From: Tunturiibacter gelidiferens | GTDB taxonomy: Bacteria > Acidobacteriota > Terriglobia > Terriglobales > Acidobacteriaceae | Length of the DNA: 64,000 nucleotides | Assembly: GCF_014201335.1 (NCBI RefSeq) | Contig: NZ_JACHEB010000012.1 | Location: 186,001 to 250,000, forward strand | Reading direction: 5' to 3' | In this document: positions 1 to 7,160 of the stretch, piece by piece | How the letters are laid out: every line of letters starts with the position of its first letter | How positions within the stretch are numbered: the stretch's first letter is position 1 | Notes under the pieces: generated by a model | What the model saw: only the letters and a program-made list of their open reading frames with translations | Told to the model about the DNA's origin: nothing | Database searches by the model: none | Made by a program: the position numbers and the translations under genes

Positions 1-132
1 ACACCCAAACACAACCCAATCACCTCAGCACAAAACTGCTAAACTTAAAAGTCTTGCGGACATAAGCCACACCAGCGCGCCACCGCCCGCGCACAGCAAC
101 ATACGAATCAAGTAAAGAAGCAAGGAGACACC

Positions 133-1092
133 ATGGCAGACCCCACCCTCAACGGCAACGGAAACTTCGGCCCCCCGTCCCTCCGCCTCAAGCTCGGCCT
201 CGCCGAGATGCTCAAAGGCGGCGTCATCATGGACGTCATGAACGTTGAGCAAGCCCGCATCGCCGAAGAGGCCGGAGCCATCTCCGTCATGGCGCTCGAG
301 CGCGTCCCCGCCATGATCCGCGCCGAAGGCGGCGTCGCCCGCATGGCCAGCCCCAAGCTCATCAAGCAGATCATCGGTGCCGTCTCCATCCCCGTCATGG
401 CCAAGGCCCGCATCGGCCACTTCGCCGAAGCCCAGGTCCTCCAGCATCTCGGCGTAGACTTCATCGACGAGTCCGAAGTCCTCACCCCCGCCGACGAAAC
501 CTTCCACATCGACAAGCACGCCTTCACCACTCCCTTCGTCTGCGGCGCACGCAACCTAGGCGAAGCCCTTCGCCGCATCGCCGAAGGCGCAGCGATGATC
601 CGCACCAAAGGCGAGCCTGGTACTGGCGACGTCGTCCACGCCGTCCAGCATATGCGCCAGATCGTCCGCGAGATCAAAGCCCTCACAGTCCTCGGCGACG
701 AAGAACTCTACAACGCCGCCAAGGTCCACGGCGCCCCTTACGAACTCGTCCGCATGGTCGCGAAAGCCGGCAAGCTCCCAGTCCCCAACTTCAGCGCAGG
801 CGGCATAGCGACCCCAGCCGACGCAGCCTTGATGATGCAGCTAGGCGCCGAAACAATCTTCGTAGGCTCGGGCATCTTCATGAAGGAGCGCGCCACCCCA
901 CTCGACGTCGAAAATGATCCGAAGGAGCGCGAAGAGGCCGTCAGCCGCGCCCGCGCCATCGTCATCGCCACCACCCACTTCAACGACCCCAAGATCGTCG
1001 CCGAAGCCAGCGAAGCCGTCATAGGCTCGATGAAGGGTCTGGCAGCAGCAGCGATCGAAGAGCGAGACCTCATGCAAACCCGCGGCTGGTAA
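133..1092 (+). CDS. pdxS: Pyridoxal 5'-phosphate synthase lyase subunit PdxS
   Basis: PdxS condenses ribose 5-phosphate, glyceraldehyde 3-phosphate and ammonia (supplied by PdxT) into pyridoxal 5'-phosphate in the cytoplasm. The 319-residue protein is a full-length (beta/alpha)8 barrel. The family's key residues are visible: Asp34 in VIMDVMN, the first catalytic lysine Lys91 in PVMAKARIGH and the second, Lys159, in IRTKGEPGTG. The ATG is chosen because AAGGAG lies 6 nt upstream. The partner gene pdxT is on the same strand but 4.4 kb away rather than adjacent. Identification is firm because the family is very conserved. Confidence 0.97.
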   Translation: MADPTLNGNGNFGPPSLRLKLGLAEMLKGGVIMDVMNVEQARIAEEAGAISVMALERVPAMIRAEGGVARMASPKLIKQIIGAVSIPVMAKARIGHFAEAQVLQHLGVDFIDESEVLTPADETFHIDKHAFTTPFVCGARNLGEALRRIAEGAAMIRTKGEPGTGDVVHAVQHMRQIVREIKALTVLGDEELYNAAKVHGAPYELVRMVAKAGKLPVPNFSAGGIATPADAALMMQLGAETIFVGSGIFMKERATPLDVENDPKEREEAVSRARAIVIATTHFNDPKIVAEASEAVIGSMKGLAAAAIEERDLMQTRGW

Positions 1093-1169
1093 AACACAGC
1101 CGCACTTCTTACGATCCACCAAATCTGTTTGGAGAGTTGCCGAAAATCGTTCCAAGCTACGGCGAACGA

Positions 1170-1577
1170 CTACTGAAAATTCTTCAACGGAGCCCACGGC
1201 AGCACCACCAGCGTCTTCCCCTGCCAGTACCCCACGATCCCCCGCAACACGACCCTGCTGTTCGTCTCGCGTTCGACATCATCCCGGTGATCCTTCACAA
1301 AATGGTCCGCACCCGTCCGCGTCAGAAACACGACGAAATCACCCGGATGATCCGCCGCGTCGCGCCTGAGACTCTCACGCATCGCAGCGTCGCTATCGAC
1401 CGGCTCTGTGACAACAATCTCTTCCGGAACCGTCGAACCAAATCTACACGCAGAAACCGCGGATGGTACCGATGCCCTCACCGGCAACCCCATCAACAAC
1501 GGCACGACACACACCCAAACTTTGGCCCGAAGATCTAACACATCTCCGGTATAAACGATCTTCGCCTTCCAACCCAT
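1170..1577 (-). CDS. Hypothetical small protein
   Basis: I do not recognise this 135-residue protein. The N-terminal third holds a hydrophobic stretch (residues about 20-35) that could be a signal peptide or membrane anchor. The C-terminal half reads like a small globular alpha/beta domain, with the segments GDFVVFLTRTGADHFV and GKTLVVLPWAP. An overlapping frame on the other strand (1137-1538) is rich in Arg, His and Pro and looks like a shadow, so the reverse-strand reading is preferred. No clear ribosome binding site was found, and the start is uncertain; an internal Met at residue 29 is possible. It lies tail to tail with pdxS. Confidence 0.45.
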   Translation of the reverse strand: MGWKAKIVYTGDVLDLRAKVWVCVVPLLMGLPVRASVPSAVSACRFGSTVPEEIVVTEPVDSDAAMRESLRRDAADHPGDFVVFLTRTGADHFVKDHRDDVERETNSRVVLRGIVGYWQGKTLVVLPWAPLKNFQ

Positions 1578-1618
1578 CCCACGAAGGATGTACCGCCGCC
1601 AAGCCCCTGTTACGTGCG

Positions 1619-1673
1619 GAAAAAGGAGCTCCGGTCTCCTGAAGGAAATACTTCAGAAGCCTCAGAGCTCCAT
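1619..1673 (-). terminator. Intrinsic terminator of the ferritin-like gene
   Basis: Nested inverted repeats: outer arms GGAGCTC (1625-1631) and GAGCTCC (1665-1671), inner arms CTGAAG (1639-1644) and CTTCAG (1651-1656). Read on the reverse strand, the outer arm runs directly into TTTTT, the classic hairpin plus U-tract arrangement. It sits about 30 nt after the stop of the ferritin-like gene. Confidence 0.7.
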
Positions 1674-1704
1674 TGGTTTAAGCACTCAAAAGATCAGCTG
1701 ACGA

Positions 1705-2829
1705 TTAGAAACGACTCGCAGCTTCAGCTTGATCGGCAAGAATCTCGAGCGTAGCGAAGAACCCATTGCTCTGCCCGGTAAAAAGTCCCGAACCAGTCAA
1801 AGATGCGACCGCAGCCTTAGGTCCGGCAAACTTGTCGGTCAAAGGTCGAATGGTCGCGCACAGGGGGAGGTTCGGGCTTATGAACTCAGCAGGCACCGGG
1901 AAGATCAGGTTCGGCTGAAATTCGGGTGTGCCCGGGTTCGCGAACAAGTTAGGAAACGTCAGCCCATTATCCGTCACAGGCGCAACCGGCGTTTGGCATC
2001 CATTACCCGCGAAGTCGACCCACTCCAGAAAGTGCGCAATCTCATCGCCGCCGATGCCCAGCGTGATCTCCAGCACCTCTGCGCTCGAAACCTTCTGCGA
2101 TAGGCTAGCGTAGAGGCTCGAACCGCCGGCTTCGATCGAACCAAAGTGAAACGCCGCAATATTGGCGATCACCTGAATATGATTCGGATTGTTGAAGTCG
2201 GCATTCGTCACAGGAATCGCACTGCGGTTTGTGATCGTAACAGCCTGCGGAAACGTCGCCCCGGCATCAGGGTTCGTCGTGCTCCGATAACGCGTAAACC
2301 AACTCGTATCGACGTTCAGGTGCATCAGGTTCGTAAGCCGGCCGATGTTCTTCGCGCCTGTCGCCTTGCTTCCCTGAAGCGTACGGAACTGATCGAGATT
2401 AACCGGATCCGCTCCCTTCGATGCAAGATACGCATTCAAAAACTCTGCGTGGCTGACCTCATCCAGAGTGTTGCTGGTAATGTACTGCGGACCATCGCTA
2501 TCAAGGGCCATCAATGACCCCTGATAGGTATTCATCGGTGTGAAGTTTGGGATGTCCTCTACGGGCTTCTGGCCTGGCGTCAGACCACCCAACTCGGCAT
2601 ACTGCGTCCAAAGATCCGATTCGATCAGCTCCGCCGCGGCCAGAAACCGAAGAATCGCTGCATCCCCTCGGTTGAGACCACGTCCGTTGTTATAGTCCTG
2701 CGCCACAGCCTCTCTGCTGTTGCTCAATAGCCCGGCGCCCATTACTGCTGCGCCCCCTGCCACCAGTCCGCCCCTCATAAACGAGCGGCGATCCAGCGGA
2801 TTCGACATCGTACTGCTCTGCTTCTTCAT
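1705..2829 (-). CDS. Tat-exported ferritin-like domain protein
   Basis: A predicted 374-residue exported protein. The N-terminus carries a twin-arginine motif (DRRSFMRGG) followed by a hydrophobic, glycine/alanine-rich stretch and an Ala-rich cleavage region, so it should be folded before export. The next segment (DAAILRFLAAAELIESDLW) and later helices with E/H residues (SHAEFLNAYL, EIAHFLEWV) fit the Ferritin_2 / desiccation-related ferritin-like family. Metal binding is an inference from the family. The ATG at 2829 is chosen because AAGGAGA lies 8-9 nt before it; a longer frame to 2901 exists but has no ribosome binding site. A hairpin with U-tract follows. Substrate and exact role are unknown. 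Confidence 0.85.
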   Translation of the reverse strand: MKKQSSTMSNPLDRRSFMRGGLVAGGAAVMGAGLLSNSREAVAQDYNNGRGLNRGDAAILRFLAAAELIESDLWTQYAELGGLTPGQKPVEDIPNFTPMNTYQGSLMALDSDGPQYITSNTLDEVSHAEFLNAYLASKGADPVNLDQFRTLQGSKATGAKNIGRLTNLMHLNVDTSWFTRYRSTTNPDAGATFPQAVTITNRSAIPVTNADFNNPNHIQVIANIAAFHFGSIEAGGSSLYASLSQKVSSAEVLEITLGIGGDEIAHFLEWVDFAGNGCQTPVAPVTDNGLTFPNLFANPGTPEFQPNLIFPVPAEFISPNLPLCATIRPLTDKFAGPKAAVASLTGSGLFTGQSNGFFATLEILADQAEAASRF

Positions 2830-3101
2830 AGCGATGGTTCTCCTTGACGAGCCGACTTCAGCCCGCTGGAAAGCCACACTATCCCTCCCACAACACAACA
2901 TTTGTCACATGTTTGTAGAGGCGCTGTCTTCTTTCAATCTCCCAAATTAGTTGCGTTTGGCCGACGATTTTTCTTCGTAAATTTATCGATCGTGTTCATC
3001 AATCACAACCATCCTGCACAACTCCTCCGATTTCATATGCATCGCATCACAGTCATTGAATTTCGGATATTGAAATCCGGCGAAACAAGGGAGAAAGAAA
3101 T

Positions 3102-3809
3102 ATGATGAACAAGCGGTTCTTTCAAATACTCTGCACCACTGCAGCACTAACCATGTCTCTCACCGTCGCCGCTTCGGCCGCGACCGATGTACAAAAGCTC
3201 AATGAGCGCATCGAAGCCGCGCACCTCGTCCTTCACGAGCTCATGGACACGCCCGACAAAGGCATCCCTGACGACATCGCCGCCAAAGCCACCTGCGTCG
3301 CCGTCGTCCCCGGATTTAAGAAGGGAGCCTTCATCGTAGGCGCGCAGTACGGCCAGGGCGTAGTTAGCTGCCGCACCGGCCACGGCTGGAGCGCTCCCGT
3401 CTTCATCCAGCTCACCGGCGCCAGCTTCGGTCTTCAGGCCGGTGGCCAATCAACAGACTTGGTCCTCGTTGGCACCACGCACGATGCCTTCGAGCGCCTT
3501 CTCCACGACAAGGTCAAGCTCGGCGGCGATGCCTCCGTAGCGGCTGGCCCTGTCGGACGCAGCACCTCAGCGTCGACCACCGAAGTAGCTAACGCAGCCT
3601 TTCTCACTTACTCTCGCAACAAAGGCATCTTCGCCGGTATCGACCTCACCGGCGACGTAGTCCACCAGAACACCGACGACACCACCGCCTACTACGGCAG
3701 CGATGTCACCTACGAGAAAATCCTCTCCGGCGGCGTCCCTCCCAAGCCAGGTTCGGAGCACTTCATCCGCACCGTCAACCAGATGTTCCACGCCAGCGGC
3801 GCTCACTAA
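3102..3809 (+). CDS. SYLF (Ysc84-type) lipid-binding domain protein
   Basis: The 235-residue protein has an N-terminal signal peptide (about residues 1-27, ending ASAATD) and then a SYLF/DUF500 domain. The domain is seen in the helix ERIEAAHLVLHELMD, the segment AKATCVAVVPGFKKGAFIVG and the following GQGVVSCRTGHGWSAPVFIQLTG. SYLF domains bind phosphoinositides and other lipids in eukaryotes. In bacteria they occur as exported proteins of unknown role. The ATG at 3102 is preceded by a purine-rich GGGAGAAAGAA stretch. It is monocistronic, closed by a strong hairpin 40 nt downstream. Confidence 0.9.
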   Translation: MMNKRFFQILCTTAALTMSLTVAASAATDVQKLNERIEAAHLVLHELMDTPDKGIPDDIAAKATCVAVVPGFKKGAFIVGAQYGQGVVSCRTGHGWSAPVFIQLTGASFGLQAGGQSTDLVLVGTTHDAFERLLHDKVKLGGDASVAAGPVGRSTSASTTEVANAAFLTYSRNKGIFAGIDLTGDVVHQNTDDTTAYYGSDVTYEKILSGGVPPKPGSEHFIRTVNQMFHASGAH

Positions 3810-3850
3810 ACTAGAATGCGCCGACAACCGCTATGATCCTTCAAATAAAA

Positions 3851-3893
3851 GCGAGAAAGGCCGGATTCTTAGAGAGAATTCGGCCTTTCTCGC
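3851..3893 (+). terminator. Strong hairpin after the SYLF gene
   Basis: A perfect 13-bp inverted repeat, 3851-3863 against 3881-3893, with extra pairing (ATTCT/AGAAT) in the intervening 17 nt. The A/T-rich ends of the arms provide the weak pairing seen in bidirectional terminators. No long U-tract follows on the forward strand. Confidence 0.7.
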
Positions 3894-4343
3894 ACAAAAA
3901 TGAGAACCACTTAGAACGCTTACATTAGAGTCGATCTGCTACAACTTCGCTCTCACCCGCACCGGAAATACCCAGCCAAGGCAAACTCACAACATTCACC
4001 CCGTCCACCTTGATTCGTCTCGGTGACCGTACCGACGAACCGCTCATCCGCAACGATGCGCGCCACCCATAGAGCCGCTCTCCGGACACCCGTCAAGCTG
4101 CACCACCATAGCTCGCCGGCCAGAAAGATCCAAAAGCTCCGCACTTTTTCGGAGTCAACGTGACAGAGCTCGGAAGTGTTATGGCAACAAACTGAGCGGA
4201 AACTTATGGCGTCCATCCACATTTCAAAGAAAACCTCTCTCGCCCATTCGCCACAAAAAACCTCACGTACAAGAGTTACTCATGGCTCATCTGCCCCATT
4301 CACTCTCCGCTACCATTGCAACTAACTGCCGGAGAATCCTCAC
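3894..4343. other. Intergenic region without a convincing gene
   Basis: About 450 nt between the SYLF terminator and the next gene. A reverse-strand frame at 3953-4222 (89 codons, rich in Trp, Cys and Arg, no ribosome binding site) is not convincing. The 3' part contains a block at 4271-4290 (AAGAGTTACTCATGGCTCAT) that recurs in near-identical form upstream of pdxT at 5239-5258. Confidence 0.5.
4271..4290 (+). promoter_or_regulatory. Shared upstream block, copy 1
   Basis: This block and 5239-5258 agree at AAGAGTTAC, then a C two bases on, then TGGC and CAT at the same spacing. Each is followed about 20 nt later by an AT-rich -10-like hexamer and lies upstream of a different gene. It may be a -35 or activator site; function is inferred only from the recurrence. 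Confidence 0.3.
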
Positions 4344-5117
4344 ATGCTCGACGTACACTCGCCCGACCACGCCGTTCACACCTGGCGAGACTTTTTCATC
4401 CACATCGCCACCATCGTCATCGGCTTAATCATTGCGGTGTGCCTCGAGCAGGTCGTCGAGAGCATCCATCAACACAACGAAGTTGCGGAGACCCGGAAAG
4501 CTCTCGCGGAGGAGCGCCAACTAAACAGGGAGACCTTCCGTCGCAACGCGGAAGCTTACCTCGGTATCGCCGCGATCTTCCAAAACAATCTTCGCGTCTT
4601 CAACTACCTTCGCCAACATCCAGGAACTCCGCAGGCAAAACTTCCTGGCGTCGTGCTCTTTCCGCCGAACGTCTTTGAACCCGCTACGTCTGCATGGACC
4701 ACCGCTGGAGAGACAAGCGTCCTCTCCCTGATGCCTCGGGAGGAAGTGACCAAAAACTCCGAAACCTACTTCGAGCTTAACCGTGCTTTGGATGGCTACA
4801 ACGCCCTCGCCGTCGCAGTCGCTCGCGCTGCCGCTTACACCGCGCAGACCTCCGACCCCTCGACACTCGCTCCCGAAAAGGTGGTGCAGGAAATTGATCT
4901 GCTGGAGCAGGCCAACGCCCTTCACATGCTCTACGGTCTCTGGTTGCAAACTGTAAATCGCAAGCAACCTGATTTCATCCCCGGCCTCACTAATCAGGAA
5001 GTCTTCGCCTTCTCCGGCATTTCGAACGCGCAAACCCTGCGAGAAAAGTTCCCCGAGGCCTTCGCCTTCACGCAACGTGATCTCGACTCCGCCGCCGAAA
5101 TGCGCCAAAACAAATAG
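4344..5117 (+). CDS. Membrane-anchored protein of unknown function
   Basis: A 257-residue protein whose N-terminus is cytoplasmic and hydrophilic (HTWRDFF), followed by one transmembrane helix (about residues 19-37, IHIATIVIGLIIAVCLEQVV). A long, mostly alpha-helical region follows, including a probable coiled coil (residues 40-75). I have the impression that proteins starting with a similar HTWRDFFIHIATI segment are common in acidobacteria and some proteobacteria, but no function is known to me. The ATG has GGAGAA about 8 nt upstream. It is probably monocistronic, with about 450 nt of empty sequence before it and 346 nt after. Confidence 0.75.
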   Translation: MLDVHSPDHAVHTWRDFFIHIATIVIGLIIAVCLEQVVESIHQHNEVAETRKALAEERQLNRETFRRNAEAYLGIAAIFQNNLRVFNYLRQHPGTPQAKLPGVVLFPPNVFEPATSAWTTAGETSVLSLMPREEVTKNSETYFELNRALDGYNALAVAVARAAAYTAQTSDPSTLAPEKVVQEIDLLEQANALHMLYGLWLQTVNRKQPDFIPGLTNQEVFAFSGISNAQTLREKFPEAFAFTQRDLDSAAEMRQNK

Positions 5118-5238
5118 CAGCAACCTATTCGAACCGTTTTGTCGTCACACCCAGGCATCTGTGTTGCTTCACTCTGCTTCATCCGCAGCTCACTAAAAAC
5201 CTGTCAAGCCCCCATCCGCGGTAAACCATTGTCGTAAA

Positions 5239-5258
5239 AAGAGTTACGCGTGGCGCAT
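5239..5258 (+). promoter_or_regulatory. Shared upstream block, copy 2
   Basis: Sequence AAGAGTTACGCGTGGCGCAT, the partner of 4271-4290. It is followed 18 nt later by TATACT (5276-5281), which would suit a -10 element. A regulatory role is inferred. Confidence 0.3.
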
Positions 5259-5336
5259 TCCCCTCCCAACTCTTCTATACTGAAAGAGTGGCAAAAAACA
5301 GATTGCCAAACGAATCCTCGACGAACCTCTTCCTTC

Positions 5337-5394
5337 TAAGTCCTTTGCTGAGAAGAATTTGGCCATAAGTCCTTTGCTTGGACGAATTTACAAA
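5337..5394. repeat. Imperfect 29-bp tandem repeat
   Basis: Two adjacent 29-nt units (5337-5365 and 5366-5394). Both begin with the identical 13-mer TAAGTCCTTTGCT and continue with a similar segment ending in GAATTT. They lie in the AT-rich leader of pdxT. Confidence 0.7.
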
Positions 5395-5463
5395 AGTTTT
5401 ATTCCTGTAAGTATATGATAAAAATAGACTTACAGCCACATAAGGGGGAGGGGGTGGGTACAC

Positions 5464-6108
5464 ATGACCAATAATCGCACAGCTTCTAGTTCCGCAACCG
5501 TTGGCATCCTGGCCCTCCAGGGCGCCTACGAAGCCCACGCCAAAACCCTCGCCGCCCTCGACGTAACCACCCGCCTCATCCGCACCCCGGACCAACTCTT
5601 CACCCTCGAAGGAACCCCCAGCGTAGACGGCCTCATCATCCCCGGCGGCGAGTCCACCACCATGCTCAAATTCCTGGAGCGCAATGGCTTCCTCGAATCC
5701 CTCAGCTCCCTGGTCCGCACCCTCCCCACCTTCGGCACCTGCGCTGGCGCGATCCTGCTCGCGAACGACGTACAAAATCCCCCGCAAATCTCCCTCTCCG
5801 CCCTCGACATCACCATCGAGCGCAACGCCTACGGCCGTCAGATCGACTCCTCCATCCTCACCGCCCCCACCAAACTCCCCGGCGCCCCCCTCGAGATGGT
5901 CTTCATCCGCGCCCCCCGCATCACCCGCACCGGGCCCGAGGTCGAAACCCTCGCCACCCGCGACGAATTCCCTGTCCTGGTCCGTCAGGGCCATCTCCTC
6001 GCCGCCACCTTCCACCCGGAACTAGGTCACGATCTACGCGTCCACCAGCTCTTCCTCGACCTGATCGCCTCTCACAGGGTCCACTCTCACGCCACCGTCG
6101 ATTCGTAG
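5464..6108 (+). CDS. pdxT: Pyridoxal 5'-phosphate synthase glutaminase subunit PdxT
   Basis: PdxT hydrolyses glutamine and channels ammonia to PdxS for vitamin B6 synthesis. The 214-residue protein is a class I glutamine amidotransferase. It opens with VGILALQGAYEAH, carries the oxyanion segment PGGEST (residues 60-65), the nucleophile Cys93 in FGTCAGAILL and the His-Glu pair in FHPELGHD near the C-terminus. Its length fits the family (about 190-210) with a short N-terminal extension. A very purine-rich tract (GGGGGAGGGGG) precedes the ATG. It is not adjacent to pdxS, which is unusual; the intervening genes have no obvious link to B6. Confidence 0.96.
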   Translation: MTNNRTASSSATVGILALQGAYEAHAKTLAALDVTTRLIRTPDQLFTLEGTPSVDGLIIPGGESTTMLKFLERNGFLESLSSLVRTLPTFGTCAGAILLANDVQNPPQISLSALDITIERNAYGRQIDSSILTAPTKLPGAPLEMVFIRAPRITRTGPEVETLATRDEFPVLVRQGHLLAATFHPELGHDLRVHQLFLDLIASHRVHSHATVDS

Positions 6109-6140
6109 CCATCTTTACGATTTTTTTAGGCCGTCGTAAC

Positions 6141-6146
6141 TATCAT
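6141..6146 (+). promoter_or_regulatory. -10-like hexamer directly before the 6153 gene
   Basis: TATCAT ends 6 nt before the ATG at 6153 and no Shine-Dalgarno sequence is present. That spacing would put transcription start at or within a base or two of the start codon (leaderless mRNA). Confidence 0.4.
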
Positions 6147-6152
6147 CGAATC

Positions 6153-6356
6153 ATGCGCTCCGCCTCAGCTACGACGGATGTCTCGAACCCAGAGAGATCC
6201 GAAGAGGCATCCGTTCTCTTCGCTGACAGACGCAATCGGCTCGACAACGTAGTCCAGGCGATCGATCTCGGTCTTCTGGCGCCGCTCCTGGTCGGAATGG
6301 CCGCAGTCATCATCTTCGTGCTCAGCTACGCCTACCTCCTCCAAAAACTCGGTTAA
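6153..6356 (+). CDS. Small single-helix membrane protein ahead of the oxidase operon
   Basis: A 67-residue protein with a hydrophilic N-terminal half and one transmembrane helix (about residues 42-63, LLAPLLVGMAAVIIFVLSYAYLL). I do not recognise it. It is 54 nt upstream of the cytochrome oxidase subunit II gene on the same strand, so a role as an accessory or assembly peptide is plausible but only inferred from position. No Shine-Dalgarno is visible; the -10-like hexamer 6 nt upstream suggests a leaderless start. Composition is in keeping with the neighbours. Confidence 0.55.
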   Translation: MRSASATTDVSNPERSEEASVLFADRRNRLDNVVQAIDLGLLAPLLVGMAAVIIFVLSYAYLLQKLG

Positions 6357-6398
6357 AACACCAGAATCGCAGCCTCGCAGACAAAACCGCAGACAAGA

Positions 6399-6404
6399 TA
6401 TCCT
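6399..6404 (+). promoter_or_regulatory. -10-like hexamer directly before coxB
   Basis: TATCCT ends 6 nt before the GTG at 6411, the same geometry as in front of the 6153 gene, and again there is no Shine-Dalgarno sequence. Confidence 0.35.
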
Positions 6405-6410
6405 GCATAG

Positions 6411-7160
6411 GTGATCTGGTCCCGCTTCACCAGCGCCGCAACACAACTTCCCTGGTCCTTGCCCGCAGACGCCAGCGCACACGGACCCGCGCTCGACCAT
6501 CACCTCCTGCTCAACCTCTGGATCGCCCTGGCCCTCCTCGCCCTGGCCCATCTGATCCTCTTCACCGGCCTCCTCGCTCGCCGTCACTCTGCTCCAAACC
6601 ATCTCTGGCGCATCGAATACCTGCCACTCGCCGCCCTCGCCCTGCTCTTCGCCACCCTCACCGTCAAGGCCGAACGTCTCTGGGCCGCCGCTCGCTACAC
6701 CGGAGCCTCCCCTACAGCCCTCCAAGTCGAGGCCACAGGCGTCCAGTTCGCCTGGTACTTCCGCTATCCCGGCCCTGACGCCACCTTCGGCCTCACCCAC
6801 CCCAACCTGGTAGCACCCGGCGAAGGCAACCCCCTCGGCGTCGACCCCAAAGATCCTCACTCCGCCGACGACCATGTCTCCTCCCAGCTCGTCCTCCCCG
6901 CCAACCGCGAGGTCGACCTCCGCCTCAACGCCCAGGATGTCATCCACGGCTTCTCCATCCCCGAGATGCGCCTCAAGCAGAACGCCGTGCCCGGCCAAAC
7001 CATCCACCTCCACTTCACCCCCACCACCCCCGGCACCTACGCGATCCTCTGCACCCAACTCTGCGGCCTCGGCCACTACCGGATGAACGCCACGCTCCGC
7101 ATCCTCCCGCCCGACCAATTCGCAAACTGGCTCGCCACGCAACAAAAGGCGGCCCAATGA
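6411..7160 (+). CDS. coxB: Cytochrome c oxidase subunit II
   Basis: Subunit II takes electrons from cytochrome c into its binuclear CuA centre and passes them to subunit I. The 249-residue protein has two transmembrane helices (about 32-57 and 69-86) and a periplasmic cupredoxin domain. CuA ligands are in place: His179 (DVIHGFSIP), Cys214 and Cys218, His222 and Met225 in CTQLCGLGHYRM. The residue between the cysteines that is usually Glu is Gln here. No fused cytochrome c domain is present, so an external donor is needed. The start is GTG without a ribosome binding site. The stop overlaps the subunit I start (ATGA). Confidence 0.94.
   Translation: MIWSRFTSAATQLPWSLPADASAHGPALDHHLLLNLWIALALLALAHLILFTGLLARRHSAPNHLWRIEYLPLAALALLFATLTVKAERLWAAARYTGASPTALQVEATGVQFAWYFRYPGPDATFGLTHPNLVAPGEGNPLGVDPKDPHSADDHVSSQLVLPANREVDLRLNAQDVIHGFSIPEMRLKQNAVPGQTIHLHFTPTTPGTYAILCTQLCGLGHYRMNATLRILPPDQFANWLATQQKAAQ

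Larger units (their letters stand above)
5118..5463. other. AT-rich gap upstream of pdxT
   Basis: A 346-nt gap, clearly AT-richer than its surroundings between 5290 and 5440. It contains the second copy of the shared upstream block (5239-5258), a -10-like TATACT (5276-5281), an imperfect tandem repeat (5337-5394) and a purine-rich GGGGGAGGGGG just before the pdxT start that can serve as ribosome binding site. No coding frame is credible. Confidence 0.5.

Noticed and set aside
1137..1538. Forward frame of 133 codons after pdxS
   Set aside because: Arg/His/Pro-rich composition; the reverse strand gives a more protein-like reading.
3953..4222. Reverse-strand frame of 89 codons
   Set aside because: Trp/Cys-rich composition, no ribosome binding site, no recognisable pattern.
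4284..4297. Possible sigma-54 (-24/-12) promoter
   Set aside because: The GG and GC doublets are 7 rather than 10 nt apart.
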